DNA from: Dyella sp. SG609
Lineage (GTDB): Bacteria; Pseudomonadota; Gammaproteobacteria; Xanthomonadales; Rhodanobacteraceae
DNA length: 64,000 bases
NCBI RefSeq assembly: GCF_012275375.1
Contig: NZ_JAAZQJ010000002.1
Location: 496,001-560,000, forward strand
Direction of reading: 5' to 3'
Under the pieces are notes generated by a model that was not told the origin of the DNA, ran no database searches, and saw only the letters and a list, made by a program, of their open reading frames with translations. The first letter of the stretch is position 1; the number at the start of each line of letters is the position of its first letter. Positions 46,635-56,025 of this stretch are shown here, in pieces. Both the position numbers and the translations under genes were made by a program.

Positions 46635-47546
46635 TTAGTGAATCACACGGCCCATGCGCGAGAAGTCGACCCAGCCGGCGTCCGGCCCCTTCACGCTCAG
46701 CCAGATCAGGAAGGCCTTGCCCGCCAGGTTCTGCTCCGGCATGCAGCCCCACCAGCGGCTGTCGGTGCTGTTGTAGCGGTTGTCGCCCATCACCAGGTAG
46801 CAGCCCTGCGGGATCACCGACGGCACCTTGTCGTTGGGGATCGGCGGCGGGCGGTTGTAGGCCGGCATGCGCGCGGTGAGGTGGTTCACCACCGTGCCCT
46901 CCTCGGTGCGCAGGTGCTCGTTCCACACCGTCGCGCCCATTTCCAGCATCAGGCGGTCTTCTTCGCGCTTGGGGTTGCCCATGTAGGGGCCGACTTCCTC
47001 GGCATCGACCGCCTGGCCGTTGATCAGCAGCTGGTCGCCCTGCATCTCGATGCGGTCGCCCGGCAGGCCGATCACGCGCTTGATCCAGTTCTGGCTGGGC
47101 ACCGGCGCCTGCGGGTTGGCGCAGGTCTGGTCGCCGCTGCGCACCAGTTTGCCGTCCACGCCGCACAGGTAGCCCGGGAAGCGGAACACCACCACGTCGC
47201 CGCGCTTGGGCTCGCCCAGGGCCAGGAACTTGTTGTTGAAGGCCGGCATGCGCAGGCCGTAGGCGAACTTGTTCACCAGGATGAAGTCGCCCACGTCCAG
47301 GGTCGGCATCATCGAACCCGACGGAATGCGGAACGGCTCGGCCACGAACGAGCGCAGCAGCAGCACCACCAGCACCACCGGGAACAGCGAGCGCGCCCAG
47401 TCCACCGAGACCGGGTCCTGCGGCTCCTGCCCGGCCGTCTCGGCCCTGGCCTTGCGCGACTTGTAGAACAGCAGGCGGTCCAGGCCCCAGACCACGCCGA
47501 ACAGCACGGTCAAGGCAAGCAGAATCGCCGAAAAATCGAAATCCAT
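46635..47546 (-). CDS. lepB: Signal peptidase I
   Basis: A 303-residue inner-membrane protease that cuts Sec and Tat signal peptides. N-terminal membrane segments (FSAILLALTVLFGVVWGLD, then LFPVVLVVLLLRSFV) precede the catalytic Ser in RIPSGSMMPTLDVGDFI and the general-base Lys in WIKRVIGLPGDRIEM. The region VMGDNRYNSTDSRWWG is box E. The length is close to E. coli LepB (324). It follows lepA by 104 bp, and DUF4845-rnc-era-recO follows. Confidence 0.97.
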   Translation of the reverse strand: MDFDFSAILLALTVLFGVVWGLDRLLFYKSRKARAETAGQEPQDPVSVDWARSLFPVVLVVLLLRSFVAEPFRIPSGSMMPTLDVGDFILVNKFAYGLRMPAFNNKFLALGEPKRGDVVVFRFPGYLCGVDGKLVRSGDQTCANPQAPVPSQNWIKRVIGLPGDRIEMQGDQLLINGQAVDAEEVGPYMGNPKREEDRLMLEMGATVWNEHLRTEEGTVVNHLTARMPAYNRPPPIPNDKVPSVIPQGCYLVMGDNRYNSTDSRWWGCMPEQNLAGKAFLIWLSVKGPDAGWVDFSRMGRVIH

Positions 47547-47650
47547 GAGGGCTCCTTCAGAGCGTCAATCGCGGAGGGGTTCTCGCGGCCGGTGCACTGC
47601 GCCGGCGGTGTTGCGGTGGCCCCCTGTTCGTTCCATGTCCTGCCCGCGCC

Positions 47651-49441
47651 TTATTTGTCGACCTTGAGCACGGCGAGGAAGGCCTCCTGCGGAATCTCCA
47701 CGCGGCCCACCTGCTTCATGCGCTTCTTGCCTTCCTTCTGCTTCTCCAGCAGCTTCTTCTTGCGGCTGACGTCGCCGCCGTAGCACTTGGCCAGAACGTT
47801 CTTGCGCAAGGCTTTCACGGTGGAGCGCGCGATCACCTGCGCGCCGATCGCCGCCTGGATCGCCACGTCGAACTGCTGGCGCGGGATCAGATCCTTCATG
47901 CGCTCGACCAGGTCGCGGCCGCGGCGGTCCGCGTGGCTGCGGTGCACGATCAGCGACAACGCATCGACGCGGTCGCCGTTGATCAGCACGTCGGTGCGCA
48001 CGAACGGGCCGGCCTCGAAGCGCTCGAAGTGGTAGTCCATCGAGGCATAGCCGCGCGAAACCGACTTCAGGCGGTCGAAGAAATCCAGCACCACCTCGGC
48101 CAGCGGCAGCTCGTAGCTGATCTGCACCTGGGTGGCCAGGTACTGGATGGAGCGCTGGATGCCGCGCTTCTCCTCGCACAGCGTGATGATGTTGCCGATG
48201 TAGTCGGCCGGCGTGAGGATGTTGGCGACGATGATCGGCTCGCGGATCTCCTCCACCTGCGGCGAGGCCGGCAGCTTGGCCGGGTTGTCCAGCAGCATCA
48301 CCGAGCCGTCGTTCTTAAGGATCTCGTAGACCACGGTGGGCGCGGTGGTGACCAGGTCCAGGTCGTATTCGCGCTCCAGGCGCTCCTGCACGATCTCCAT
48401 GTGCAGCATGCCGAGGAAGCCGCAGCGGAAGCCGAAGCCCATCGCCTCGGAGCTTTCCGGCTCGAAGAACAGCGCGGCGTCGTTGAGGCGCAGCTTTTCC
48501 AGCGCCTCGCGCAGCGCCGGGTAGTCGTCCGCGGAAACCGGGAACAGGCCGGCGAACACGCGCGGCTGCATGGTCTGGAAACCCGGCAGCGGCTTGTCGG
48601 CGGGCTTGCCGGCGTGGGTGAGCGTGTCGCCCACCGGCGCGCCGTGCACGTCCTTGATGGACGCGGTGATCCAGCCCACTTCGCCGGCGGCGAGGCGCTC
48701 CAGCTTCTTGCGCTTGGGGGTGAACACGCCCACTTCGCTCACTTCGTGCGTGCGGCCGGTGGACATCACCAGCAGCTTCTCGCCGGGGCGGATCTCGCCC
48801 TGCATCACGCGCACCAGCGAGACCACGCCGAGGTAGTTGTCGAACCAGGAGTCGATGATCAGCGCCTGCAGGCGGTCGGTGTCGCGCGGCTTCGGCGGCG
48901 GGATGCGCGCGACGATGGCCTCGAGCACTTCCACCACGTTCTGGCCGGTCTTGGCGCTGACCGCCACGGCGTCGTCGGCGTCGATGCCGATGACCGCTTC
49001 GATCTCGCCCTTGACCTTGTCCGGGTCGGCGGTGGGCAGGTCGATCTTGTTGAGCACCGGCACCACTTCCAGGCCCATCTCCACCGCGGTGTAGCAGTTG
49101 GCGACGGACTGCGCCTCCACGCCCTGGGCGGCGTCGACCACCAGCAGCGCGCCTTCGCAGGCGGCCAGCGAGCGGCTTACTTCATAGGAGAAGTCGACGT
49201 GGCCGGGGGTGTCGATGAAATTCAGCTGGTAGGTCTTGCCGTCGCGCGCCTTGTACGGCAGCGACACGGACTGGGCCTTGATGGTGATGCCGCGCTCGCG
49301 CTCGATCGGGTTGCTGTCGAGCACCTGGGCTTCCATCTCGCGCTCGGCCAGGCCGCCACAGATCTGGATGATGCGGTCGGCAAGCGTCGACTTGCCGTGG
49401 TCGATGTGGGCGATGATGGAGAAATTGCGGATCAGTTCCAT
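47651..49441 (-). CDS. lepA: Elongation factor 4 (LepA)
   Basis: A 596-residue translational GTPase associated with ribosome back-translocation or 30S assembly. G1 is [14 protein letters not shown]3 [10 protein letters not shown]4 [10 protein letters not shown], and the LepA C-terminal domain ends with [20 protein letters not shown]. Length and order of domains match the family exactly. It lies between degP and lepB, the rpoE-rseA-degP-lepA order known from Xanthomonadales. Confidence 0.98.
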   Translation of the reverse strand: MELIRNFSIIAHIDHGKSTLADRIIQICGGLAEREMEAQVLDSNPIERERGITIKAQSVSLPYKARDGKTYQLNFIDTPGHVDFSYEVSRSLAACEGALLVVDAAQGVEAQSVANCYTAVEMGLEVVPVLNKIDLPTADPDKVKGEIEAVIGIDADDAVAVSAKTGQNVVEVLEAIVARIPPPKPRDTDRLQALIIDSWFDNYLGVVSLVRVMQGEIRPGEKLLVMSTGRTHEVSEVGVFTPKRKKLERLAAGEVGWITASIKDVHGAPVGDTLTHAGKPADKPLPGFQTMQPRVFAGLFPVSADDYPALREALEKLRLNDAALFFEPESSEAMGFGFRCGFLGMLHMEIVQERLEREYDLDLVTTAPTVVYEILKNDGSVMLLDNPAKLPASPQVEEIREPIIVANILTPADYIGNIITLCEEKRGIQRSIQYLATQVQISYELPLAEVVLDFFDRLKSVSRGYASMDYHFERFEAGPFVRTDVLINGDRVDALSLIVHRSHADRRGRDLVERMKDLIPRQQFDVAIQAAIGAQVIARSTVKALRKNVLAKCYGGDVSRKKKLLEKQKEGKKRMKQVGRVEIPQEAFLAVLKVDK

Positions 49442-49562
49442 GGAACACGCTGGCTGCGGTCACCGCCTGCGCGGAGCACAGGCAGCGTATCACCGGGATG
49501 GCGATACGAACCCGGCATTATCGCATGGAAAGCGCATCGGCCGGGCGGCGGGGGCCGGAATG

Positions 49563-49592
49563 CGGCGGGGCGGCCCGGAGGCCGCCCCGCCG
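49563..49592. other. Strong hairpin after the DegP gene
   Basis: CGGCGGGGCGGCC-CGGA-GGCCGCCCCGCCG, a 13-bp perfect stem with a tetraloop. It begins 21 bp after the DegP stop on the minus strand. No T-run follows, so termination would be partial at best. Confidence 0.55.
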
Positions 49593-49613
49593 TCGGTATC
49601 ACCGGTCAGGAGA

Positions 49614-51107
49614 TCACTCCTCCTCGCCGGCCTTGGGGATGGTCAGGCCGACGAAGCCGCTCTGGTCGCCGTGGCGCACCAGCAGCAGCGCGGTATCGCC
49701 GGGCTTGAGCTCCTTGGTGGCTTCGCGGAACGCCGCCGCCGTGCCAACCCGGCGCTGGTTGACCATCAGGATCACGTCGCCCGGCTGCAGGCCGGCGCGG
49801 GCCGCGACCGGACCGTTGACGTCGCTGACCAGCACGCCCTCGCCCGCCTTCAGTCCGAGCTGCTGGCGGGTGTCGCTGTCCAGGTCCTGCACCGCCAGGC
49901 CCAGCGCGGTGGAGCCGCCACCGGTGGCCGGCGCTTCCTTGCCCGCGGCGGCAGCGATGGCCTTGCCGTCGCGCTTCATCTCGCCGACGGTGACCGGCAC
50001 GTCCTGCTTCTTGCCGTCGCGCAGGATGCTGAGGGTGGCCTTGCTGCCCGGCGCGGTCATGCCGACCAGCGGCGGCAGGTCGGCGGCCTGGGTGATCGGC
50101 TGGCCGTTGTAGCCGACGATGATGTCGCCCGGCTTGATGCCGGCCTTGTCCGCGCCACTGCCCGGATTGACCTGGGTCACCGCCGCGCCGGAATTGCTGC
50201 CGAGCTTGAGCGCCTTGGCGATGTCGTCGGTGATCGGCTGCATCATCACGCCGAGCTGGCCGCGGGTGACGTAGCCCTTTTCCTTGATCTGCTTGACCAC
50301 GTTCATGGCCACGTCGATCGGGATCGAGAACGCCACGCCCAGATAGCCGCCGGTGTTGGAATAGATCTGCGAGTTCACGCCGACCACCCGGCCCTGCAGG
50401 TCGAACAGCGGGCCGCCGGAGTTGCCGCGGTTGATCGGCACGTCGGTCTGGATGAACGAGGTGTAGGGCTGGTCCTGGCTGCCCAGGTTGCGGCCCACGG
50501 CGCTGACGATGCCCTGGGTCACGGTGTAGTCGAAGCCGAACGGCGAGCCGATCGCCAGCACCCACTGGCCGGGCTTGAGGCTGCGCGAATCGCCGATGCT
50601 CACCGACGGCAGGCTGCCGCCGGCATCCACCTTCAACAGGGCGATGTCGTACTGCGGGTCGCTGCCGATCACCTTGGCGGTGAGGGTGCGGCGGTCCTGC
50701 AGGCGCACGGTGACCTGGTCGGCATCGTCCACCACGTGGGTATTGGTGAGGATGTAGCCGTCGCTGGAAATGATGAAGCCGGAGCCGAGCGAGGTGCGCT
50801 GCTGTTCTTCCGGCGACGGCACCATCGGCATGCCGAAGAAGCGGCGGAAGATGTCCAGCTGGGGGTCGTCCGGCGGCATCGCGCCGCGGCCGCGCGCCTG
50901 GGGTGCGGCCTTGCGCGCGCTCTTGCCGCTGTACTTGGCTTCGACGTGGACCACGGCCGGGGCGTTCTTCTGCACGATGCCGGTGAAGTCCGGCAGGCTG
51001 GCCGCGGGGGCCGGCGCGGGACTCGCCGCCTGGGCCTGCGCTCCGCTCGCCACGGCAAGCGACACCAGCGCGCAGCCCAGCGCGCGACGCAGGTTCGTTC
51101 GACTCAT
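49614..51107 (-). CDS. DegP/MucD-type periplasmic serine protease
   Basis: A 497-residue HtrA protease. The signal peptide is about residues 1-25 (cleaved after GAQA). The trypsin-like domain has the His in LTNTHVVDDADQ, Asp in DPQYDIALLKVD, and Ser in INRGNSGGPLFDLQG. Two PDZ domains follow (GQLGVMMQPITDDIAKAL and GLAVQDLDSDTRQQLGL). It degrades or refolds damaged envelope proteins and is a typical sigma-E target. Start chosen at 51105-51107 with AAAGGAGG upstream. It is 144 bp after rseA, giving the sigma-E gene order. Confidence 0.95.
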   Translation of the reverse strand: MSRTNLRRALGCALVSLAVASGAQAQAASPAPAPAASLPDFTGIVQKNAPAVVHVEAKYSGKSARKAAPQARGRGAMPPDDPQLDIFRRFFGMPMVPSPEEQQRTSLGSGFIISSDGYILTNTHVVDDADQVTVRLQDRRTLTAKVIGSDPQYDIALLKVDAGGSLPSVSIGDSRSLKPGQWVLAIGSPFGFDYTVTQGIVSAVGRNLGSQDQPYTSFIQTDVPINRGNSGGPLFDLQGRVVGVNSQIYSNTGGYLGVAFSIPIDVAMNVVKQIKEKGYVTRGQLGVMMQPITDDIAKALKLGSNSGAAVTQVNPGSGADKAGIKPGDIIVGYNGQPITQAADLPPLVGMTAPGSKATLSILRDGKKQDVPVTVGEMKRDGKAIAAAAGKEAPATGGGSTALGLAVQDLDSDTRQQLGLKAGEGVLVSDVNGPVAARAGLQPGDVILMVNQRRVGTAAAFREATKELKPGDTALLLVRHGDQSGFVGLTIPKAGEEE

Positions 51108-51251
51108 GTGTTCCTCCTTTCCAAGGTGTGGGAATCGGGCTGGACGCGGAGCGCGCCCGTGCAACGTCCGGCCCCTGGGGGCCGGACGGACATCACTGCA
51201 TGGGGGACAACAAGAAAGGCCATCGGGGCGGGCATGGACACACCGCCGCGA

Positions 51252-51941
51252 TTACTGCGCCTGCGGTTCCTGCGCGGACTGCGCCTGGGGAATCCGCTGC
51301 TGCACCTGCGGGGCGAGCAGCAGGTAGCTGCCGTCGCCGTTGTTGATCGCGCGGTAGCGATCCAGCTGGTACGGGTTCTGGCGGTTGCGCGAGTACAGGA
51401 AGGTGGCGCCGTCGTCGCCGCCGACCGTGGCCGAAGCCTGCTGGGTCAGCGCCGAAGGCAGGCCGGCGTAGTTGTTGAGCCATTCCGGTGCGGCGGCCGG
51501 CACGTCGGCGCGGGCGGTGGCCGTGGCGGCGGACTGCGTCACGGCGGCCCGCTGGCTGCCGGCGGTGGCGACGCGCGGCGTGGCGTTGTCGCTGCCGGGG
51601 CCGACCGGCTGGGTGACCATGAGGGCGGCGACGGCGACCGTCGCGGCGATGGCGCCGCCGGCGGACCAGCGCAGCCAGTGGCGGCGCCTGCCGCTGCCGA
51701 CCGCGATGGTTTCCTGCTCGATCGCCACCAGCACGCGCGCCGAGAAACCGGCGGAGGCGAGCGGCGGCAACTGGTGGCGCAGGCCGTCGCGCGCCACGTG
51801 ATAGCGCGACCAGGCTTGCTGCAGGGCAGCGTCGTGGTCGAGCCGGCGCAGCAGGAAGCGCAGTTCCTCCTGGGTCAGTTCGCCGTCGATGCCGGCGGAC
51901 AGCATGCCTTGGGAAGGATGTTCGCGATGGTTGTCAGTCAT
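51252..51941 (-). CDS. rseA: Anti-sigma-E factor RseA
   Basis: A 229-residue bitopic membrane protein. The cytosolic N-terminus (about 1-88) has the RseA sigma-binding pattern GMLSAGIDGELTQEELRFLL and LQQAWSRYHVARDGLR; one membrane segment lies at about 90-110; the periplasmic part (about 111-229) ends SYLLLAPQVQQRIPQ. It holds RpoE inactive until cut by site-1/site-2 proteases. It overlaps rpoE by 4 bp. No rseB gene follows, unlike E. coli rpoE-rseABC, so the periplasmic sensing differs. Confidence 0.93.
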   Translation of the reverse strand: MTDNHREHPSQGMLSAGIDGELTQEELRFLLRRLDHDAALQQAWSRYHVARDGLRHQLPPLASAGFSARVLVAIEQETIAVGSGRRRHWLRWSAGGAIAATVAVAALMVTQPVGPGSDNATPRVATAGSQRAAVTQSAATATARADVPAAAPEWLNNYAGLPSALTQQASATVGGDDGATFLYSRNRQNPYQLDRYRAINNGDGSYLLLAPQVQQRIPQAQSAQEPQAQ

Positions 51942-52531
51942 GTCAGGTCCTCACGGTCCGACAGCAGGGGCCGCAGTTTCTCGTCGATTGCTTCGCGTGC
52001 CCGGAAGATACGCGAACGCACCGTACCGATCGGGCAGCCCATCGCCTCGGCGATTTCTTCGTAGCTCAGGCCGTCCACCTCGCGTAGCGTGATAGCGGTC
52101 CGCAGCTCTTCGGGCAGCGCTTGGACAGTGGAAAAAACCGTTTGTTCAATTTCCTGGCGCAGGAGTTCGCGCTCGGGCGTGGCGGTTTCCTGCATGCGGT
52201 CGGAACCGGGCACGAAGACCGCATCGTCCACCGAGATGTCGTCGGCCGGCGGACGCCGCCCCAGGGCCACCAAGTGGTTCTTCGCCGTATTCACGGCGAT
52301 CTTGTACATCCAGGTATAGAAAGCGCTCTCGCCGCGGAACGAGCCGATCGCGCGCCAGGCGCGCACGAACGCCTCCTGGGCCACGTCCTCGCACTCGGCG
52401 TAGTTGTTCACATAGCGGGAAACCAGCGCGATGACCTTGTGCTGGTACTTGCGCACCAGCAGGTCAAAGGCCCGCTTGTCCCCTTTTTGGACCCGCTCGA
52501 CCAGGGCGCTGTCCAGTTCGTTTTCGCCCAT
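51938..52531 (-). CDS. rpoE: RNA polymerase sigma factor RpoE
   Basis: A 197-residue ECF sigma factor very like E. coli RpoE: LVERVQKGDKRAFDLLVRKY, SRYVNNYAECEDVAQEAFVR, SAFYTWMYKIAVNTAKNHLV and LPEELRTAITLREVDGLSYE, then EEIAEAMGCPIGTVRSRIFR. It directs the envelope stress regulon, including degP here. A GGAG Shine-Dalgarno lies about 9 bp before the ATG. It is first in rpoE-rseA-degP-lepA and has a possible self-recognised promoter upstream. Confidence 0.97.
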   Translation of the reverse strand: MGENELDSALVERVQKGDKRAFDLLVRKYQHKVIALVSRYVNNYAECEDVAQEAFVRAWRAIGSFRGESAFYTWMYKIAVNTAKNHLVALGRRPPADDISVDDAVFVPGSDRMQETATPERELLRQEIEQTVFSTVQALPEELRTAITLREVDGLSYEEIAEAMGCPIGTVRSRIFRAREAIDEKLRPLLSDREDLT

Positions 52532-52599
52532 CCGGGCCGTCTCCTTCTGACTACCGCTGCCACCGCTTGGAGGGATTCCGCCGGCTCGGGACGGTTCGC

Positions 52600-52626
52600 T
52601 AGGACAAGAAACATGCCGCCGAGTTC
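52600..52626 (-). promoter_or_regulatory. Possible sigma-E promoter for rpoE
   Basis: On the minus strand GAACTC (complement of 52621-52626), 16-bp spacer, TCCTA (complement of 52600-52604), close to the sigma-E pattern GAACTT-N16-TCTGA. About 70 bp upstream of the rpoE ATG, as expected for autoregulation. Only a partial match. Confidence 0.35.
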
Positions 52627-52760
52627 AGCGCCCCGCGCAGATAAGGCATCCGCCCCGGCCGGCTCCGGCGCCATCGTACCCAACGCGACTGGCGTCCCGG
52701 CGGCCGACCGCCCTGCTGCAGATATAGGGACGCACCACGGCCAGGCAAGCGGCAATCGCC

Positions 52761-55334
52761 TCACTCCTCGCCGGCATCCGCCGTGGCCAGCAGGCGCTGG
52801 CGTTCGTGCAGCAGCTTTTCGAAGGCCGGCGTCGGCAGCGGCCGGCAGAACAGATAGCCCTGCAGTTCGTCGCAGCGGTTGGCGCGCAGGAAATGCAGGT
52901 GCTGCTCGATCTCCACGCCCTCGGCCACCACGCCGCGCTTCAGGCGATGGGCCATTTCGATGGTGGCGCGCACGATCGCCTCGTCGTCCGGGTCCACGCC
53001 GATATTGCGCACGAAGCTCTGGTCGATCTTGATGCGGTCGGCCGGCAGCTTGCGCAGGTAGTCCAGCGAGGCGGCACCGGTGCCGAAGTCGTCGATGGCG
53101 ATGCGGCAGCCCAGCTTGTGCAGGCCGTGCAGGTTCTCCACCAGGTTGGGGGCGGCCTTGATGCTGATGCTCTCGGTCACCTCCATTTCCAGCAGGCCCG
53201 GATCCAGGCCGCTCTCCTGCAGCGCCGACGCCACGATGTCGAGCAGGTTCGGCTGCATCAGCTGCACCGCCGAGAGATTCACGCCCAGGCGCAGCCGCAG
53301 GCCGAACTTGCGCTCCCACTCCTGCGCCTGCTTGCAGGCGGTGCGCAGCACCCATTCGCCGATCGAGACGATCAGGCCGGTCTCCTCGGCCAGCGGGATG
53401 AAGAAGCCGGGGCCGATGAAGCCGAGCTCCGGATGCTCCCAGCGCACCAGCGCCTCCATGCCGACGATGTCCTCGCTGGCCGCGTCCACCTGCGGCTGGT
53501 AGAACACGCGCAGCTCGCCATTGTGCTCGGCGTGGCGCAGGCCGGATTTCAGCGCCATGTTCTGCTGCTGCGCCTGCTCGGCGCTGATCTCGTAGATCTG
53601 GTAGTTGTTGCGGCCCAGGCTCTTGGCCGCGTACATCGCCTCGTCGGCGTGCTTTAGCAAGGTCTCGGCGTCCGGCGCGTCGTCCGGGAAGAAGCTCACG
53701 CCGATCGAGGCGGTGACCTGCAGCTCGGTGCCGTCGTCGATGCGGAACGGCGCTTCCATCACCTGCACGATCTTCTCGGCGACGCGCAGCACGTCCTCGC
53801 TCTTCACGATGTGCCGCAGGATCACCACGAACTCGTCGCCCGCGTAGCGCGCCACCGTGTCCGACGCGCGCACGCTGGTGCGCAGGCGCTGGGTGGTGGT
53901 GATCAGCACCTGGTCGCCCACCGCGTGGCCGAGGGTGTCGTTGATGGTCTTGAAGCGGTCCAGGTCGACGAACAGCATGGCGAAGCATTCGCCGGTGCGG
54001 TTGGCCTCGCGGATGATGGTGTCGAGGCGGTCGTTGAACAGCAGGCGGTTGGGCAGGCCGGTGAGCGCGTCCAGCAGGCCTTCGGCGCGGCCCTGCTCGC
54101 GGGTGCGGCGCAGTTCCAGCGCATGGGCGAAGCGCGCCGCCGCGCAGCGCAGCACCGGTTCCACGATGGCCAGCTCGCCGAACGGCTGCCGCGTGCCGGC
54201 CAGCAGCGCGCCGAGCACGCTGTGGCGTTCGTCCAGCAAGGGCAGGCCGGCGAAGCCGCTCAGGTCGAGTTGTTCCAGCAGCGGATCCATCGCGGCCAGG
54301 CGGCGCGCGCCGCCGGGGTGCAGCATCGGCTGCCCGGACAGCACCAGGCGCAGCGAACTCTGCAGCTGCGGGCTGGGCCAAAGCTGCTCCTCGCCGCTCC
54401 AGCATTGCGCCAGCTGCAGCGGCGCGCCGCCGTCTTCCGGACGCGCCGACCAGATCGCCAGATAGTCCAGCCCCATGTCCTCGAACAGCATCCGCGCCGC
54501 GGTGGCGATGCTGTCGTCGGCGCTGCTGCTGGCGAACAGGCGCGCCAGCATGGCCAGCGCCACTTCGGCGCGCGCGCCGGCGCGGTCGCTGCGGAACACG
54601 AAGGCCACGGCGTCGCGGCCGGCGTGGCGGATCTGCCGCGCGCTGGCCTCGCCGCTGTCCTCGCCCTGGCGCGAGCGGCGCCGGCAGGGATGCCAGCGGC
54701 GCGAATCGTCGGCCAGCGCCTGCTCCGGCGCCAGGCCCTGGAACTGCAGCAGCTCGGCCAGCGGCTGGCCGACCAGGCGCTCACCGGACAGGCCGCTGCG
54801 GCGCAGCAGCGCGGGGCTGACTTCGAGCAGGCGGCCGCGCTCGGCATCGACGATCAGCCACTCGCTGTCCACTTCGTCGAAGGCGAAGCGGTAGTCGCCG
54901 CCGCCGTGCGCCGCCTCGCCCTGCGCGGAAGCCGGCAGGATCGCGCCGGTGCGCTGCAGGCGCTGCCAGCGCGCGATCAGCTCGCTGTCGATCTGCGCGG
55001 CATACAGCCAGTCGGAAACCCCGGCCGGCAGCTGGGCCGGCTTGATCGCCGCGCCCTCGGTCAGCACCACGATCACCGGTGCCTCGGCGCAGGCCGGCAG
55101 GCGGCGCAGTTGTTCCACCGAGGCCAGCGCGTCGCGCGCGTCGCCTTCCAGCACCATCACCACCAGGGCCAGCTTGGGGCGGCCTTCGAGCAGGATGCCG
55201 GCGTGGGTGGTGTCGCGGGCGGAATGCACGGCGAGGTGGCCGTCGCGGTCCAGCGCGTCGAACACGGCGCGGCGCAGCTCGCGCTGCGCCGCCACCACCA
55301 TGATGCCGCCGGGGGCGGACACGGCCGCGTTCAA
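52761..55334 (-). CDS. Receiver-like/GGDEF/EAL c-di-GMP protein
   Basis: An 857-residue multidomain protein. Residues about 8-120 look like a degenerate receiver (IMVVAAQRELRRAVFDAL, no clear phospho-Asp pocket), followed by a PAS-like part (VDSEWLIVDAERGRLLEVSP) and a GAF-like part. GGDEF is at about 430-590 with the variant YAGDEF near residue 496. EAL is at about 600-845 with intact catalytic residues: MEALVRW, VNLSAVQL, EVTESISI, IDDFGTGAASLDYL, DRIKIDQSF and EGVEIEQHL. So phosphodiesterase activity is likely and cyclase activity uncertain. Start uncertain: TTG at 55334 overlaps the upstream stop; GTG 55322 or ATG 55301 are alternatives. Confidence 0.9.
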   Translation of the reverse strand: MNAAVSAPGGIMVVAAQRELRRAVFDALDRDGHLAVHSARDTTHAGILLEGRPKLALVVMVLEGDARDALASVEQLRRLPACAEAPVIVVLTEGAAIKPAQLPAGVSDWLYAAQIDSELIARWQRLQRTGAILPASAQGEAAHGGGDYRFAFDEVDSEWLIVDAERGRLLEVSPALLRRSGLSGERLVGQPLAELLQFQGLAPEQALADDSRRWHPCRRRSRQGEDSGEASARQIRHAGRDAVAFVFRSDRAGARAEVALAMLARLFASSSADDSIATAARMLFEDMGLDYLAIWSARPEDGGAPLQLAQCWSGEEQLWPSPQLQSSLRLVLSGQPMLHPGGARRLAAMDPLLEQLDLSGFAGLPLLDERHSVLGALLAGTRQPFGELAIVEPVLRCAAARFAHALELRRTREQGRAEGLLDALTGLPNRLLFNDRLDTIIREANRTGECFAMLFVDLDRFKTINDTLGHAVGDQVLITTTQRLRTSVRASDTVARYAGDEFVVILRHIVKSEDVLRVAEKIVQVMEAPFRIDDGTELQVTASIGVSFFPDDAPDAETLLKHADEAMYAAKSLGRNNYQIYEISAEQAQQQNMALKSGLRHAEHNGELRVFYQPQVDAASEDIVGMEALVRWEHPELGFIGPGFFIPLAEETGLIVSIGEWVLRTACKQAQEWERKFGLRLRLGVNLSAVQLMQPNLLDIVASALQESGLDPGLLEMEVTESISIKAAPNLVENLHGLHKLGCRIAIDDFGTGAASLDYLRKLPADRIKIDQSFVRNIGVDPDDEAIVRATIEMAHRLKRGVVAEGVEIEQHLHFLRANRCDELQGYLFCRPLPTPAFEKLLHERQRLLATADAGEE

Positions 55335-55825
55335 AGCAGCCACCGGCCATCGCGCAGGCGCGGCCGGAGCGCGGGCTTGACCTGGCAGCTGAGCCGCACG
55401 ATCACGTCGCTCAGTCCTTCCACCAGCGATTCGGGGGCATCCAGCAGCACCACCCGGCGCACGTGGCCGGTGGGCGTGCGCGCCAGCTGGCGCAGCAGGG
55501 CCACGTCCGGCGCGGCCAGCGGCAGCGGCAGCCGGCGCAACAAGTAAATGCCGAAGTGATTGCTCTGCTGGATGTAGCGCAGCACCTGGCTCAGCCGCGC
55601 ATGCGGCGCCTTGTCGGCGTGCTCCTCGCGCAGGTTGCCCAGGCCTTCCTCCGGACTCCACAGATAGATGGCCTGGCCGGTGCGGCGGACCAGGCTGCGG
55701 AACTGCCCGATCAGGGCGTCGCCGTCCGCGTCTTCCAGCGAGACCAGGCAGCCGCGCGCGCCCAGGATGCGCTCGAGGATATCGGCACCTGGCTGGACGG
55801 CTGGGGCGGCAATGGAGGTGTTCAT
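55331..55825 (-). CDS. Unknown small protein upstream of the GGDEF-EAL gene
   Basis: A 164-residue protein, MNTSIAAPAVQPGADILERI... I do not recognise a family with certainty. The pattern (alternating strands and helices, CLVSLEDADGDALIGQFRSL, QAIYLWSPEEGL, FGIYLLRRLPLPL, RRVVLLDAPESL) suggests a degenerate RecA/KaiC-like ATPase fold without a P-loop, reminiscent of the N-terminal part of BcsE. Its stop overlaps the start of the GGDEF-EAL gene, so they are probably a functional pair. Confidence 0.7.
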   Translation of the reverse strand: MNTSIAAPAVQPGADILERILGARGCLVSLEDADGDALIGQFRSLVRRTGQAIYLWSPEEGLGNLREEHADKAPHARLSQVLRYIQQSNHFGIYLLRRLPLPLAAPDVALLRQLARTPTGHVRRVVLLDAPESLVEGLSDVIVRLSCQVKPALRPRLRDGRWLL

Positions 55826-56025
55826 TGGGCAGCTAAGTTACGCGGTCCGCGGGGCTACGCCTAGCGCCCGAAAGAGCCTCCGCGCATTCGCCGGCGGGTT
55901 TCTTGCGTCAGCGCACAGGCCGGTCTTTTACGCCACTTTCATGGACTTGCGCACCACCCCGGACCATCTCGCAATCCACGCTACGGCAGGGTATGGTGCC
56001 TGCCTTTCCATGCTGGACCTGACTC

